From an uncultured Spirochaetales bacterium (lineage in GTDB: Bacteria; Spirochaetota; Spirochaetia; Treponematales; Treponemataceae): DNA of 22,452 nt. Positions 7,066-15,062 of the stretch are shown piece after piece. Under the pieces are notes generated by a model. That model ran no database searches. It was not told where the DNA came from and was given only the letters and a program-made list of their open reading frames with translations. Made by a program: the position numbers and the translations under genes. The DNA is taken from positions 1 to 22,452 of the forward strand of contig CAMGSV010000013.1 in assembly GCA_946061495.1 (NCBI GenBank), in the 5' to 3' direction. Position 1 is the stretch's first letter, and every line of letters starts with the position of its first letter.

Positions 7066-7521
7066 TGGAATCACTACCTTGTCGCCAATTCCAACACCAA
7101 CCTTCTCGAACCAGCCTTGGGGCACCTCCAGTGCATAACGGACAGACACGGTACTAGTCCAGCTTGCCATGCTGAAGGGTGTCATGTGGTAGATGTCACG
7201 AATCTTTCCAGTGGAGTCAATGTAGGCGATGGACAGGGGATGAGGGGTATTCTTCATCCAGAAGCTTAAAACCTGATCCCGGTCAAAGACAAAGACCATA
7301 CCGGTTCCATCGGGAATCACTTCCCGCTCCATAAATCCCCGGTTGCGGGTCTCCTCCCTGTCGGCCACCTCTACCACCACAGACACCTCCTGACCATCCT
7401 TTCGAATAATCGTAATGTCGGTGGTTGCGAGACGAGCATCCTCCTTGCAGGAAAGGAGGGAAACCATCCCCACAAGGAACAGCACAGAGAAAAAAAATCT
7501 TTTTTTCGGAACATATCTCAT
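7048..7521 (-). CDS. DUF192-family lipoprotein
   Basis: A 157-residue product: basic start, hydrophobic core and lipobox LLSC (Cys25), then one DUF192 domain. Family blocks visible are VEVADREETRNRGFMER, GMVFVFD, VLSFWMKNTPHPLSIAYID and a C-terminal ALEVPQGWFEKVGVGIGDKV. DUF192 proteins are small beta-rich exported proteins of unknown biochemical role. The start ATG follows GGAGG at about 9 bases. It is the last gene of a probable minus-strand run after the cyclic-nucleotide protein and a secreted small protein, with 73 bases before it and no clear internal promoter. Confidence 0.9.
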   Translation of the reverse strand: MRYVPKKRFFFSVLFLVGMVSLLSCKEDARLATTDITIIRKDGQEVSVVVEVADREETRNRGFMEREVIPDGTGMVFVFDRDQVLSFWMKNTPHPLSIAYIDSTGKIRDIYHMTPFSMASWTSTVSVRYALEVPQGWFEKVGVGIGDKVVIPGKTSR

Positions 7522-7594
7522 GATAGTACTTCCTCCACTTCCCTACTTGAACCACATTGCACCTGCGGCCCCAGCAGTCGAAAAATGGCTATAA

Positions 7595-8146
7595 TTACAA
7601 GCTTTCCAAGAAATTACGGCGGTTTTCCTCTTCCTTGGTGAGATTCACATTGGAGGTGTCCTGCAGTTCCTGGAAGATTCCCTCATCGGTGTACTTCAAA
7701 GTAAGGGGCCGCTCCAAGGACATGATGACTGAACCGTCACGCCACTCGGACTTCTGGGGGGAAAGGCTGTCGGGCTCGCCGTACTTGTCACACAGGGACT
7801 TGAAGACGCTGTAGTAGTCCACCCGCTCCCTGTTCAGGTTCAGAGTGATGATGTACAGACGATCGTTGTCAAACTGGAACCAGCACTCGTTGAAGAAGTG
7901 AATCCCATAGGTGGAGATGAGGGTTCGGTTGTCACCTGGCAACAGGGAAACATCACGGTCTCCACGGTATCCATAGGCAGGGTCTTCCATGAGGGCATTT
8001 TTTGCCGCATCCACCGACATACCCAGCACCACTGAGCTATAGCCCCCTGGAAGGGCTCCATCGGAAGCAGCCAGAAGCCAGCCGGAGCATAGTACCAGTA
8101 CAAGGCAGATTACCTTCTTTCCCAAAAGACTTTTCCGTGCGGACAT
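7595..8146 (-). CDS. Secreted hypothetical protein
   Basis: I do not recognise a named family. The 183-residue product has a typical signal peptide (basic KKVICLVLVLCSGWLLA core, probable cleavage after LAAS around residue 28). The mature part has VVLGMSVDAAKNAL near its start and later YGEP plus W-DGSVIMSLERPLTLKY. A G-M-S-helix opening followed by a small beta sheet recalls BamE/SmpA-like periplasmic folds, but that is only an impression. The strong GGAGGGGAGG Shine-Dalgarno overlaps the end of the upstream cyclic-nucleotide gene (gap of 9 bases), so the two are co-transcribed. Confidence 0.8.
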   Translation of the reverse strand: MSARKSLLGKKVICLVLVLCSGWLLAASDGALPGGYSSVVLGMSVDAAKNALMEDPAYGYRGDRDVSLLPGDNRTLISTYGIHFFNECWFQFDNDRLYIITLNLNRERVDYYSVFKSLCDKYGEPDSLSPQKSEWRDGSVIMSLERPLTLKYTDEGIFQELQDTSNVNLTKEEENRRNFLESL

Positions 8147-8155
8147 CCTCCCCTC

Positions 8156-9340
8156 CTAGGACAACTGCTTGCGGTAGAAGGTAGCTGCCTTCACAATCTC
8201 CACACAGTCAGGAGCAAAAATCTTTCCGTTGACATCAAGACGAACAGGAGCCTGCTGCAGGAAGGCATCCACAATAAGCCGCTGCTTCTCGTAGGGAACT
8301 CCACACATATTGGCCACATCGCCTGGTGTCAAGTCGAACTGGTGGGGCACCTTGCCAGCAGCAGGAGGAACGAACTTCTCCTTCTCCAGCTGGAGAGCCA
8401 GCATATCCACCATCTTGTGAACGGGATTCTCGATGGAGGCATTGTTCAACTGCCGCTCCATGCTCCACAGCCGTTCGGAGAGGGTGACAGTGAGTCGAGA
8501 CACAAATTGGGGCTGGGAGGTGACCATCTGCTCAAAGTTCTTGCGGTTTACCACCATCAGCTGGCAGTCCTCAAAGGCAAGGATGCTGGCAGAACGAGGA
8601 GTGTCCGCCAGCAGGGCCATCTCCCCAAAGAAGTCACCCTTCTTCAGCACTGCAAGAATAACCTCAGTATTGTTGACAATCTTGGTTATCTTAACCTGCC
8701 CCTCCTGGATGATGAACATATCCTGGCCACTCTGGCACTCGGAGAAAATCATGGTTCCCTTGGGATAGCTACGAATAGTGTCAGTGGAGGGCTCAAAGTG
8801 GACGGCGTGAGAATTGGGCTTAAGCCGTACAAAACGCTTCTTGGCTACCTCCACGTTCAGCCCCTCAGGGCAAGCCTTGATGTACTGGTAGTAGGCGAAC
8901 ACGGCAGGGTCAAAGCACCCCACCTTGTCGTAGTAGCTGGCCACAAAGAACATCTGCTCAGGAGACTCCACGGAAATGTTCTTCAGAGCAAGCTGGGTCA
9001 GCTGCTCGTTCATAGTGCGCATTTTATTGGCAAAGGTACGAATTGTCTTCAAGGCCACCGGCGCATTGCTTTGGATCAAGTCTGGATACTGGTCCTTGCG
9101 GACTGCAATGGCCACCACGTCAGTCTCTGCAATCACGGTCTCATACTGGACATGGCCAGACATACAAGGAACAACGCCTACAAAGTCACCGGGACCAAGG
9201 CGTATAGGAGCTACACCAGGACGAGAACGTACACAGGTGACAGTACCAGTCCTGATAATATAAAATCTGTCACTATTGGGCTTGCCTTCTACAATGAGAT
9301 AGGAATTCTTGCTAAAATTTACCAATGAAAGCTGCAACAT
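8156..9340 (-). CDS. Tandem cyclic-nucleotide-binding protein with Crp-like C-terminus
   Basis: A 394-residue cytoplasmic protein with two cNMP-binding folds. The first (about 1-110) keeps the beta-roll pattern, but its phosphate-binding cassette (GVVPCMSGHVQYETV, 55-69) lacks the Glu and Arg needed for the ligand. The second (about 185-300) has an intact cassette, GEMALLADTPRSAS, with Glu240 and Arg249. The middle (about 125-165) looks TPR-like. The C-terminal ~60 residues (FDLTPGDVANMCGVPYEKQ, then G-KIFAPD) align by eye with the winged helix of Crp/Fnr regulators, suggesting DNA binding. GGAGG precedes the ATG. It has its own promoter and is followed at 9 bases by the secreted small protein. 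Ligand identity is unknown. Confidence 0.9.
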   Translation of the reverse strand: MLQLSLVNFSKNSYLIVEGKPNSDRFYIIRTGTVTCVRSRPGVAPIRLGPGDFVGVVPCMSGHVQYETVIAETDVVAIAVRKDQYPDLIQSNAPVALKTIRTFANKMRTMNEQLTQLALKNISVESPEQMFFVASYYDKVGCFDPAVFAYYQYIKACPEGLNVEVAKKRFVRLKPNSHAVHFEPSTDTIRSYPKGTMIFSECQSGQDMFIIQEGQVKITKIVNNTEVILAVLKKGDFFGEMALLADTPRSASILAFEDCQLMVVNRKNFEQMVTSQPQFVSRLTVTLSERLWSMERQLNNASIENPVHKMVDMLALQLEKEKFVPPAAGKVPHQFDLTPGDVANMCGVPYEKQRLIVDAFLQQAPVRLDVNGKIFAPDCVEIVKAATFYRKQLS

Positions 9341-9366
9341 GGCTTGCCTCCGACTATACTATATTC

Positions 9367-9396
9367 AGTATATAGAGTAGGAACAATATTTGTCAA
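9367..9396 (-). promoter_or_regulatory. Promoter of the cyclic-nucleotide protein gene
   Basis: On the minus strand a perfect TTGACA (9391-9396) is followed by TATACT (9367-9372) after 18 bases, or by TATATA (9369-9374) after 16. A near-palindrome (TATACT-atattc-AGTATA, about 9355-9372) covers the -10 region and could be an operator. Confidence 0.65.
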
Positions 9397-9449
9397 TCAA
9401 CAGACAGACGTTTCCCCTTCATTTGATTGTCGGTTTATTTTCACCTGAA

Positions 9450-10373
9450 CTATTGATTTTTATCAAAAAAAATTATTTCTGGCTCCAACAAAAAACCTGT
9501 TTTCTCCAATACAGTCTTTTGCACCAGATCGACTAATCCTTTAATATCCGCTGCCGTGGCAGTGCCCTTATTGATGATAAAATTACCATGCCATGGGGCC
9601 ACTTGCGCACCTCCCATCTCCAGTCCCCTGAGTCCTGCCTCATCCACAATCTTTCCCGAGGGTTTGCCGTACTCCCGGTTGTTCTTGAAGACACTTCCGG
9701 CGGAAGGATAGGAAAAATGTCCCTTTTTCTGACGATCCTCCACGAAGGATTGAGCCTGCTCCTCCATCTCCTGAGCGGCGGTGTCATCCAGCGGTGCCAC
9801 AGCAAACACCACCTCCAGAACAATGCTGCCCGACAGCTCACTCTGGAAGGGAGAAACCTTGTAGTCCCAGTGGCTGGTTTCCATGGTGTACGTCTCCACC
9901 GTGGCCTGTCCTGCCCTCCCCTGTCCTGCATATCGAGCCTGCAGCAGCACGTCGGAGACAGACCGATCGTAGCAGCGGGCATTCATAAAGACCGCCCCCC
10001 CAAGGGAACCAGGCAGCCCGGAAAAATTCTCCAATCCTCCCAGCTTATTCTCGATGCAGAAATCAATCACCTGCTTCCAGGAGCAGCCAGCCCCACAAAC
10101 CAGGCGGTGGCCATCCTGGGACAGGAAGATTCTGTCCAGCCTCTTGGTGGAAATCACCGGACAGGGCAACCCCTCATCGGGAACCACCAGATTGGAGCCA
10201 CCACCCAGCACAAAGAAGGGGATGGCACTCCGCTCCAGTTCCTCCAGAACGATGAGAAATGATGTTTCATCCTGTGGCTCTATGAGCAAAGGAGTGCCCC
10301 CACCCACCTTGAAGGTAGTTCGAGGGGACAGGGGCTCGTCAAACAAAAAAAGCCCGTGGAAATCTCCCCGCAT
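9450..10373 (-). CDS. murB: UDP-N-acetylenolpyruvoylglucosamine reductase MurB
   Basis: FAD-dependent, NADPH-using reductase that makes UDP-MurNAc, the second committed step of peptidoglycan synthesis. Seen in order: RTTFKVGG, FFVLGGGSNLVV, GGLENFSGLPGSLGGAVFMNA (FAD-binding), RQKKGHFSYPSAGSVFKN with the active-site Ser, and the C-terminal LLEPEIIFF with the catalytic Glu. The shortened region between the FAD and substrate domains places it in the type II MurBs. The frame opens at an ATG at 10409 (319 residues), but a TATAAT at 10401-10406 overlaps that start. The ATG at 10373 (307 residues, MRGDFHG) fits transcription better, though its Shine-Dalgarno is weak. Divergent from cysS. No terminator seen downstream. 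Confidence 0.95.
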   Translation of the reverse strand: MRGDFHGLFLFDEPLSPRTTFKVGGGTPLLIEPQDETSFLIVLEELERSAIPFFVLGGGSNLVVPDEGLPCPVISTKRLDRIFLSQDGHRLVCGAGCSWKQVIDFCIENKLGGLENFSGLPGSLGGAVFMNARCYDRSVSDVLLQARYAGQGRAGQATVETYTMETSHWDYKVSPFQSELSGSIVLEVVFAVAPLDDTAAQEMEEQAQSFVEDRQKKGHFSYPSAGSVFKNNREYGKPSGKIVDEAGLRGLEMGGAQVAPWHGNFIINKGTATAADIKGLVDLVQKTVLEKTGFLLEPEIIFFDKNQ

Positions 10374-10400
10374 ATTGATATTTTCTTCTATTTTCCGTAC

Positions 10401-10406
10401 ATTATA
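10401..10406 (-). promoter_or_regulatory. Candidate -10 box for murB
   Basis: A perfect TATAAT on the minus strand, with no convincing -35 hexamer 16-18 bases upstream. If used, transcription would start near 10394, after the ATG at 10409, and would force use of the ATG at 10373. Confidence 0.35.
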
Positions 10407-10479
10407 CATAAGAATATCTCGGATAACCTCTTGGTTTTCCTACTATTATAACTTAATTCAGGAGAAAAAGCGAGGGCTT

Positions 10480-11967
10480 ATGGCTTTACGATTATATAAC
10501 ACCATGGGACGGAAAATGGAGGATTTTGTCCCCCTCCAGGCAGGCAAGGCAGGATTTTATGGGTGTGGCCCCACCGTATACAACTACGCCCATATCGGCA
10601 ACCTGCGGGCATACGTCTTCTTGGACATTCTGGACAAGACCCTCAGTTACCTGAACTATGACATCACCCACGTCATGAACATCACCGACATTGGCCACCT
10701 TTCCGGCGACGATGACGAGGGAGAGGACAAGATGGTGAAGACTGCCAAGCAGCGGGGTCAGTCCGTGATGGAAATCGCACAATTCTACACCGACGCCTTC
10801 TTCACGGACATTGATCGCCTCAACATCCGCCGTCCCGACATTGTATGCAAGGCCACCGAGCATATCCAGGACATGATCGACCTGATAAAGCGGCTTGAGG
10901 CCAACGGCCACACCTATCTGTCCGGCGGCAACCTCTACTATGACGTGTCCACCTTCCCCGACTACGGAAAGCTGGCCTGCCTGAATCTGGATGACTTGAA
11001 GGCCGGCGCCCGCATCGACATTGACCAGAACAAGCGGAACCCCCAGGACTTTGTGCTGTGGTTCACCAAGAGCAAGTTCGAGAACCAAGCCCTGGTGTGG
11101 GACTCTCCCTGGGGACGAGGCTATCCCGGCTGGCACATCGAGTGCTCCGCCATGAGCATGAAGTACTTGGGGGAGCAAATCGACATCCATACCGGTGGAA
11201 TCGACCACATCCCCGTCCACCATACCAACGAGATTGCCCAGTCCGAGGGTGCCACCGGCAAACGCTGGGTGAACTACTGGCTTCACAATGAATTCCTGGT
11301 CATCGCCAAGGAGAAGGGGCAGGAAGACAACCAGGAGGCAGGCAAGATGTCCAAGTCATCAGGAAATTTCTTGACCCTCCAGTCCCTGGTGGACAAGGGC
11401 TTCCATCCCCTGGACTACCGCCTCTTCCTGCTGGGGGCCCACTACCGCAGCCAGGTTGCCTTCTCTTGGACAGCAATGGAGGGAGCAAAGAGCGCCCGCA
11501 GGGCACTGGTGCAGCGGGTGGCCCGTGTGGTGGAGCAGAACCAAGGCCAGATTCCTGCAAAAGATGCCGTAAATATCTCTCCCAAGGGACAGGAGTATCT
11601 GGATAAGTTCAAGGCGGCACTGGAAAATGATCTTGCCACCCCCCAGGCTCTTTCCGCACTCCAAACCGCTATCAAGGACAACTCGTTGCCAGCAAACGAG
11701 ATACTTGCTATAGTCGGAAAAATGGACACGATTCTGTCTCTGAGCCTTCTCGACAGCGCCCAGGCCCTTCATCAGGAGAATGTCCAGGCGGCACAGGCCA
11801 CCGCAGCTGATCCCGAGGCCCAGGAGATTCAGGCATTGGTGGATGAACGCACCGCCGCCAAGAAGGCAAAGGACTTTGCACGGGCGGATGCCATCCGCCA
11901 GCAGTTGAACGACCGGGGAATCCAGATCATCGACACTCCCCAAGGCCCTCAGTGGAAAAGGATGTAA
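10480..11967 (+). CDS. cysS: Cysteinyl-tRNA synthetase
   Basis: Class I aminoacyl-tRNA synthetase charging tRNA-Cys, cytoplasmic. The product has 495 residues, close to the family's ~460-500. Seen: zinc ligand Cys29 in FYGCGPTVYNYAHIGN with the HIGH-type motif at 38-41, a second zinc Cys222 in HIECSAMSM, HTGGIDHIPVHHTNE, and KMSKS at 289-293. The C-terminal anticodon-binding part includes ALENDLATPQAL and the final KDFARADAIRQQLNDRGI block. The open frame extends upstream of 10480 over murB, but GAGGG lies directly before this ATG and homology begins with MALRLYN. A 10-15 residue insert precedes KMSKS. Confidence 0.97.
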   Translation: MALRLYNTMGRKMEDFVPLQAGKAGFYGCGPTVYNYAHIGNLRAYVFLDILDKTLSYLNYDITHVMNITDIGHLSGDDDEGEDKMVKTAKQRGQSVMEIAQFYTDAFFTDIDRLNIRRPDIVCKATEHIQDMIDLIKRLEANGHTYLSGGNLYYDVSTFPDYGKLACLNLDDLKAGARIDIDQNKRNPQDFVLWFTKSKFENQALVWDSPWGRGYPGWHIECSAMSMKYLGEQIDIHTGGIDHIPVHHTNEIAQSEGATGKRWVNYWLHNEFLVIAKEKGQEDNQEAGKMSKSSGNFLTLQSLVDKGFHPLDYRLFLLGAHYRSQVAFSWTAMEGAKSARRALVQRVARVVEQNQGQIPAKDAVNISPKGQEYLDKFKAALENDLATPQALSALQTAIKDNSLPANEILAIVGKMDTILSLSLLDSAQALHQENVQAAQATAADPEAQEIQALVDERTAAKKAKDFARADAIRQQLNDRGIQIIDTPQGPQWKRM

Positions 11968-12037
11968 GCTGGGCTATCCAGAAAATTGACTTTTTCACTA
12001 GATTTTTTTTAGAGGGTGTAACGAAGAGGAGTTGTAG

Positions 12038-12595
12038 TTGTTTGGTTTTTCAGATGGAAATGCTGGTGCCAGTTTGAATGCCGCTGATCCCGGTGATTTC
12101 CGCAAGATATATGATGGCGCAATGCAAATGCTCTACAGGGTTTCTTATCGCATTGTAAACGATGAGGAAGCTGCAGAGGATATTGTCCATGACTCTCTCA
12201 TAAAGATGACCGAAAAGGACCTTGTCTTTCCTTCCCTGAGTGATGCGAAATACTGGTTGATTCGGGTGGTGAAGAACGCCTCCCTGAACTATGTGAAACG
12301 CAAGGGACGGGAGCGGAAGGCCTATGAAAAGGCCCTGTACGAGGACCACCGAAAACAGGATTCCGGGGAGACGGAATTGCTGAAAGAGGAAACCCGCAGA
12401 CAGGCAAAGGAAGCCTTGAACAAGTTGCCTGAGAATCTGAGGATGGTGCTCATTTTGAGGGAGTATGCCGAATTAAATTATAAGGAGATTGGCCGGGTGC
12501 TGGGAATAACGGAAGGAAACGTAAAGGTCCGTGTTTTCAGAGCCCGAGAACAGCTATCAAAACTCATAGGAGAAGATGATGTCTACATGCCCTGA
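12038..12595 (+). CDS. ECF-family RNA polymerase sigma factor
   Basis: Extracytoplasmic-function sigma-70 factor, 185 residues, typical ECF size. The sigma-2 domain spans about 22-95 (IYDGAMQMLYRVSYRIVNDEEAAEDIVHDSLIKM, then WLIRVVKNASLNYVKRKGR), and sigma-4 about 125-178 (LNKLPENLRMVLILREYAELNYKEIGRVLGITEGNVKVRVFRAREQL). The start is a TTG preceded at 7 bases by AGAGGAG; no better in-frame ATG exists before sigma-2. The last codons overlap the anti-sigma gene, so the pair is translationally coupled. It follows cysS by 70 bases with no clear terminator. I recall a treponemal RpoE-like factor next to cysS, unverified here. Confidence 0.95.
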   Translation: MFGFSDGNAGASLNAADPGDFRKIYDGAMQMLYRVSYRIVNDEEAAEDIVHDSLIKMTEKDLVFPSLSDAKYWLIRVVKNASLNYVKRKGRERKAYEKALYEDHRKQDSGETELLKEETRRQAKEALNKLPENLRMVLILREYAELNYKEIGRVLGITEGNVKVRVFRAREQLSKLIGEDDVYMP

Positions 12596-13262
12596 ACATG
12601 ATATGCATTCGGTGTATTTGGACGGCGAATTGCCGCAAAAGTATGCCTTGGAGTATGAAAGCCACATGACTACCTGCCAGCAGTGTCGGGACAAGTACAT
12701 GAAGCTCCAGGGTGTCAGCGCATTGCTGAAGGAAGATGCCGCCCAACACCAGCTTTCATCCCAGGAAATGGAGGACAGCTTTGCCAGACTCCAGACAAAG
12801 CTTCGGTACCAGAAGACGGTCAGGGAGATTCAACCGAAGAACATCAGCAGATTCACGTGGGTCGTACCGACTGCTGCTGCGGCTGCCCTTGCCTTTGCCT
12901 TGATTCTACCTGCAAGACATGGTGTCTCCTCCCCAGCAGCTGCTGCCAACTCAGAGCGCCCCATCAGCATTTCTGCCAATGCTCTAACCGGTGGCCTTGT
13001 TAGTGCCCCCTCCGTGAACCACCAGCGTGCCCGGTTCATGTCTGACTCCGCCATAATTATGGAAGAGCCCATCAGCCAGCACTTGAAGACTGTTTCCCTT
13101 GCTTCCGACAATGCCATCTCCACCATGGATATTTTCAGACCCAGCTTCGAGACGGAAAAGAATATCTCTGTGAAGATGACCTTGTCCGACTTGAACTCAA
13201 TTCCTGTGCAGGGTGAGATTTCTGTTCCCATCCAGATGTTCATCACCATCTCGGGCAACTGA
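12579..13262 (+). CDS. Membrane anti-sigma factor with zinc-type (ZAS) domain
   Basis: Predicted partner and inhibitor of the sigma factor it overlaps. The N-terminus has the zf-HC2/ZAS pattern: Cys4, YLDGEL at 13-18, and H29-xxx-C33-xx-C36, the zinc-binding HxxxCxxC motif. A single membrane segment follows (about 88-108, VVPTAAAAALAFALIL), then a Ser/Ala-rich extracytoplasmic part of about 120 residues with no recognised domain. The ATG at 12579 sits 6 bases after AGGAG (12568-12572); the ATG at 12576 is also possible. ZAS anti-sigmas typically respond to redox, zinc or envelope stress, and which applies here is unknown. The next gene starts 2 bases after its stop. Confidence 0.92.
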   Translation: MSTCPEHDMHSVYLDGELPQKYALEYESHMTTCQQCRDKYMKLQGVSALLKEDAAQHQLSSQEMEDSFARLQTKLRYQKTVREIQPKNISRFTWVVPTAAAAALAFALILPARHGVSSPAAAANSERPISISANALTGGLVSAPSVNHQRARFMSDSAIIMEEPISQHLKTVSLASDNAISTMDIFRPSFETEKNISVKMTLSDLNSIPVQGEISVPIQMFITISGN

Positions 13263-13264
13263 AC

Positions 13265-14956
13265 GTGAGCTCATCCTTATTTTATTACCTGAGAAAATCA
13301 CCTCTCGCCAGAGTTTTGTTCTGCGTGGTCATTGTCGTGATTGCCCTCGGCATTTCCTTCTTCTTTTTTAGCGAGTATGACAATGAGCCTGAAATAAAAG
13401 CCATATCCCCCCAAATTGGTGCTCCCGGCAGCATCATGACTATTGAAGGTAGGGGCTTCGGTGCTGACAGAGACACCAGCTTTGTGGAGATTGGCGGAAG
13501 CAGCCTCACCTCCTCCTCGTATCTTTCCTGGAAGGATGCTGAAATTAGGGTGCAACTTCCAGCCAATGTGCAGGACGGACTTGTATATGTGGTGACAAAG
13601 CGGGGGCGGTCCCAGCCAGTCATCTTTGCAAACAGGGAGAATATTCCTGTAGCCATCAACCAAATTGGAATCCAAAGTGCCCTTCCCCAGGTGACGGAGG
13701 TGGAACCCTCCAAGCTCTCGGTGGGACAGGTACTTACCATCACCGGCTCCAACTTCGGTTCCATCCGGGGTGAAAATTCCTTCGTGTACTTTACTCCCAC
13801 CTGGGAACCTGACAAAAGCGGGCAACAGGAGGACTGGGACAAGACTCACCTCAAGGCCCAGGAGGCGGACTTTGACTATGAGTCTTGGAGCGACACAGAG
13901 ATTCGGGTGAGAGTTCCTGATGGAGTTGCCAGCGGCAGCTTCTTTGTGAAGACAGACAAGGGGGTGAGCAACCAGCGCTCCATCACCATCACCAGTCCCG
14001 TGGGAACAAAGAGCTTTCCCGACAAGCGGGTATACCTGGTGAAATTGTCCGCCGACGTGTCCGATGTGGACATGAGCTCCAATTCCCTGCTGACGCTGCG
14101 GGTTCCACGCCCCCAGAATTCTGCCAACCAGAGCGGCATCATCATGACAGAATGTGAGCCCCAGCCAATCTTTGACAATTACAACAGGTCGGTTATTCAC
14201 CAGCTGAACCCACGGCAACTTACCGAGGAGAAAATTCCTTTCAACCAAACCTTTGTAATTCCTGTCCACAGCGTCAAGACCAACATCAAGGCCGAGAAGG
14301 TGCAGAGCTTCTCCGACACCAGCAGACTGTTGTACAAGGTGTATACCTCCCCTGACGACTGCGTACCATCTGGAGAGGTGACCATCAAGGAACTGGCGGC
14401 ATCCATCCTTGGCAAGGAGACAAATCCATACCGACAAGCCCGTCTCATCTATGATTATATGCTGGATACCTACCAGCTGCTCCACGAGATTTTACCCAAG
14501 GAGATTTCATCACTGAATCTGGTGACGCTGCTGCAGGGTGATGCCTACGACTTTGCCATCATCTTTACCGCCCTGTGCCGTGCCGCAGGAATTCCTGCCA
14601 TCCCAATCAGCGGAATCCTGGTGGACAACACCAAGGCCGTGCAGAACCATTGGTGGACTGAGATCTACCTGGAGAATTTTGGGTGGATGCCGGTGGACAT
14701 TTCCCTGGCTGCTGGATTGCCCTTTGCAGATGTTCCAGAGGTTGAAAGTCTCAGGGACTTCTACTTTGGCAACCTGGACTACCACCATGTGGCTTTCTCC
14801 AGGGGTTGGAACAAGGTGAGTCCCACCATCATCAACAACAAAACCGTGTACCGGCCAAAAACCTACGGCCTCCAATCTATTTGGGAGGAAGCCACTACCG
14901 GCACCATAAACTACAGCTCCTTCTGGAATGACCCAGTTATTCTGGGCATTTATTGA
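13265..14956 (+). CDS. Membrane-anchored TIG/transglutaminase-like protein lacking the catalytic Cys
   Basis: Third gene of the sigma/anti-sigma unit; GTG start 2 bases after the anti-sigma stop. The product has 563 residues: cytoplasmic basic start, one membrane segment (about 16-36), then exported IPT/TIG-like immunoglobulin domains at about 41-125 (ISP-GAPGSIMTIEGRGFG) and 137-250 (VEPSKLSVGQVLTITGSNFG). A middle region follows, then a transglutaminase-like core at about 395-490. That core has ALCRAAGIPA, a HWWTEIY His462 and PVD Asp478, but the nucleophile position reads GDAYDFA, with Ala427 (codon GCC, 14543-14545) in place of Cys. Catalysis by the usual triad is therefore not expected; a sensory or binding role is my inference. 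Confidence 0.88.
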   Translation: MSSSLFYYLRKSPLARVLFCVVIVVIALGISFFFFSEYDNEPEIKAISPQIGAPGSIMTIEGRGFGADRDTSFVEIGGSSLTSSSYLSWKDAEIRVQLPANVQDGLVYVVTKRGRSQPVIFANRENIPVAINQIGIQSALPQVTEVEPSKLSVGQVLTITGSNFGSIRGENSFVYFTPTWEPDKSGQQEDWDKTHLKAQEADFDYESWSDTEIRVRVPDGVASGSFFVKTDKGVSNQRSITITSPVGTKSFPDKRVYLVKLSADVSDVDMSSNSLLTLRVPRPQNSANQSGIIMTECEPQPIFDNYNRSVIHQLNPRQLTEEKIPFNQTFVIPVHSVKTNIKAEKVQSFSDTSRLLYKVYTSPDDCVPSGEVTIKELAASILGKETNPYRQARLIYDYMLDTYQLLHEILPKEISSLNLVTLLQGDAYDFAIIFTALCRAAGIPAIPISGILVDNTKAVQNHWWTEIYLENFGWMPVDISLAAGLPFADVPEVESLRDFYFGNLDYHHVAFSRGWNKVSPTIINNKTVYRPKTYGLQSIWEEATTGTINYSSFWNDPVILGIY

Positions 14957-15062
14957 CAATAGCACCTTCTCTCGGCAGTTTTATCAGGCAAACCCTACCT
15001 GCCAAGAAAGCTAGAACGAGCGTGAAAAAAAAATCTGTCAAACAATAGATTTGGAGGAACAT

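Noticed and set aside
7522..7594. CTGC/GCAG hairpin between the two small exported-protein genes
   Set aside because: Only four pairs and no T-run.
8342..9328. Open frame of about 328 codons opposite the cyclic-nucleotide gene
   Set aside because: The minus-strand protein has clear domains; the opposite frame has Leu/His-rich sequence with no motif.
10054..10479. Upstream in-frame extension of cysS over murB
   Set aside because: It has no ribosome site, overlaps murB completely, and the family begins at MALRLYN with GAGGG just before 10480.
13298..14485. Open frame of about 395 codons opposite the TIG/transglutaminase-like gene
   Set aside because: The plus-strand gene has TIG and transglutaminase patterns and operon context; the antisense frame has none.
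15011..15045. GAAC...GTCAAA upstream of pyrH as an ECF sigma promoter
   Set aside because: The spacing is about two bases too long and the -35 match is short; one weak match is not enough.
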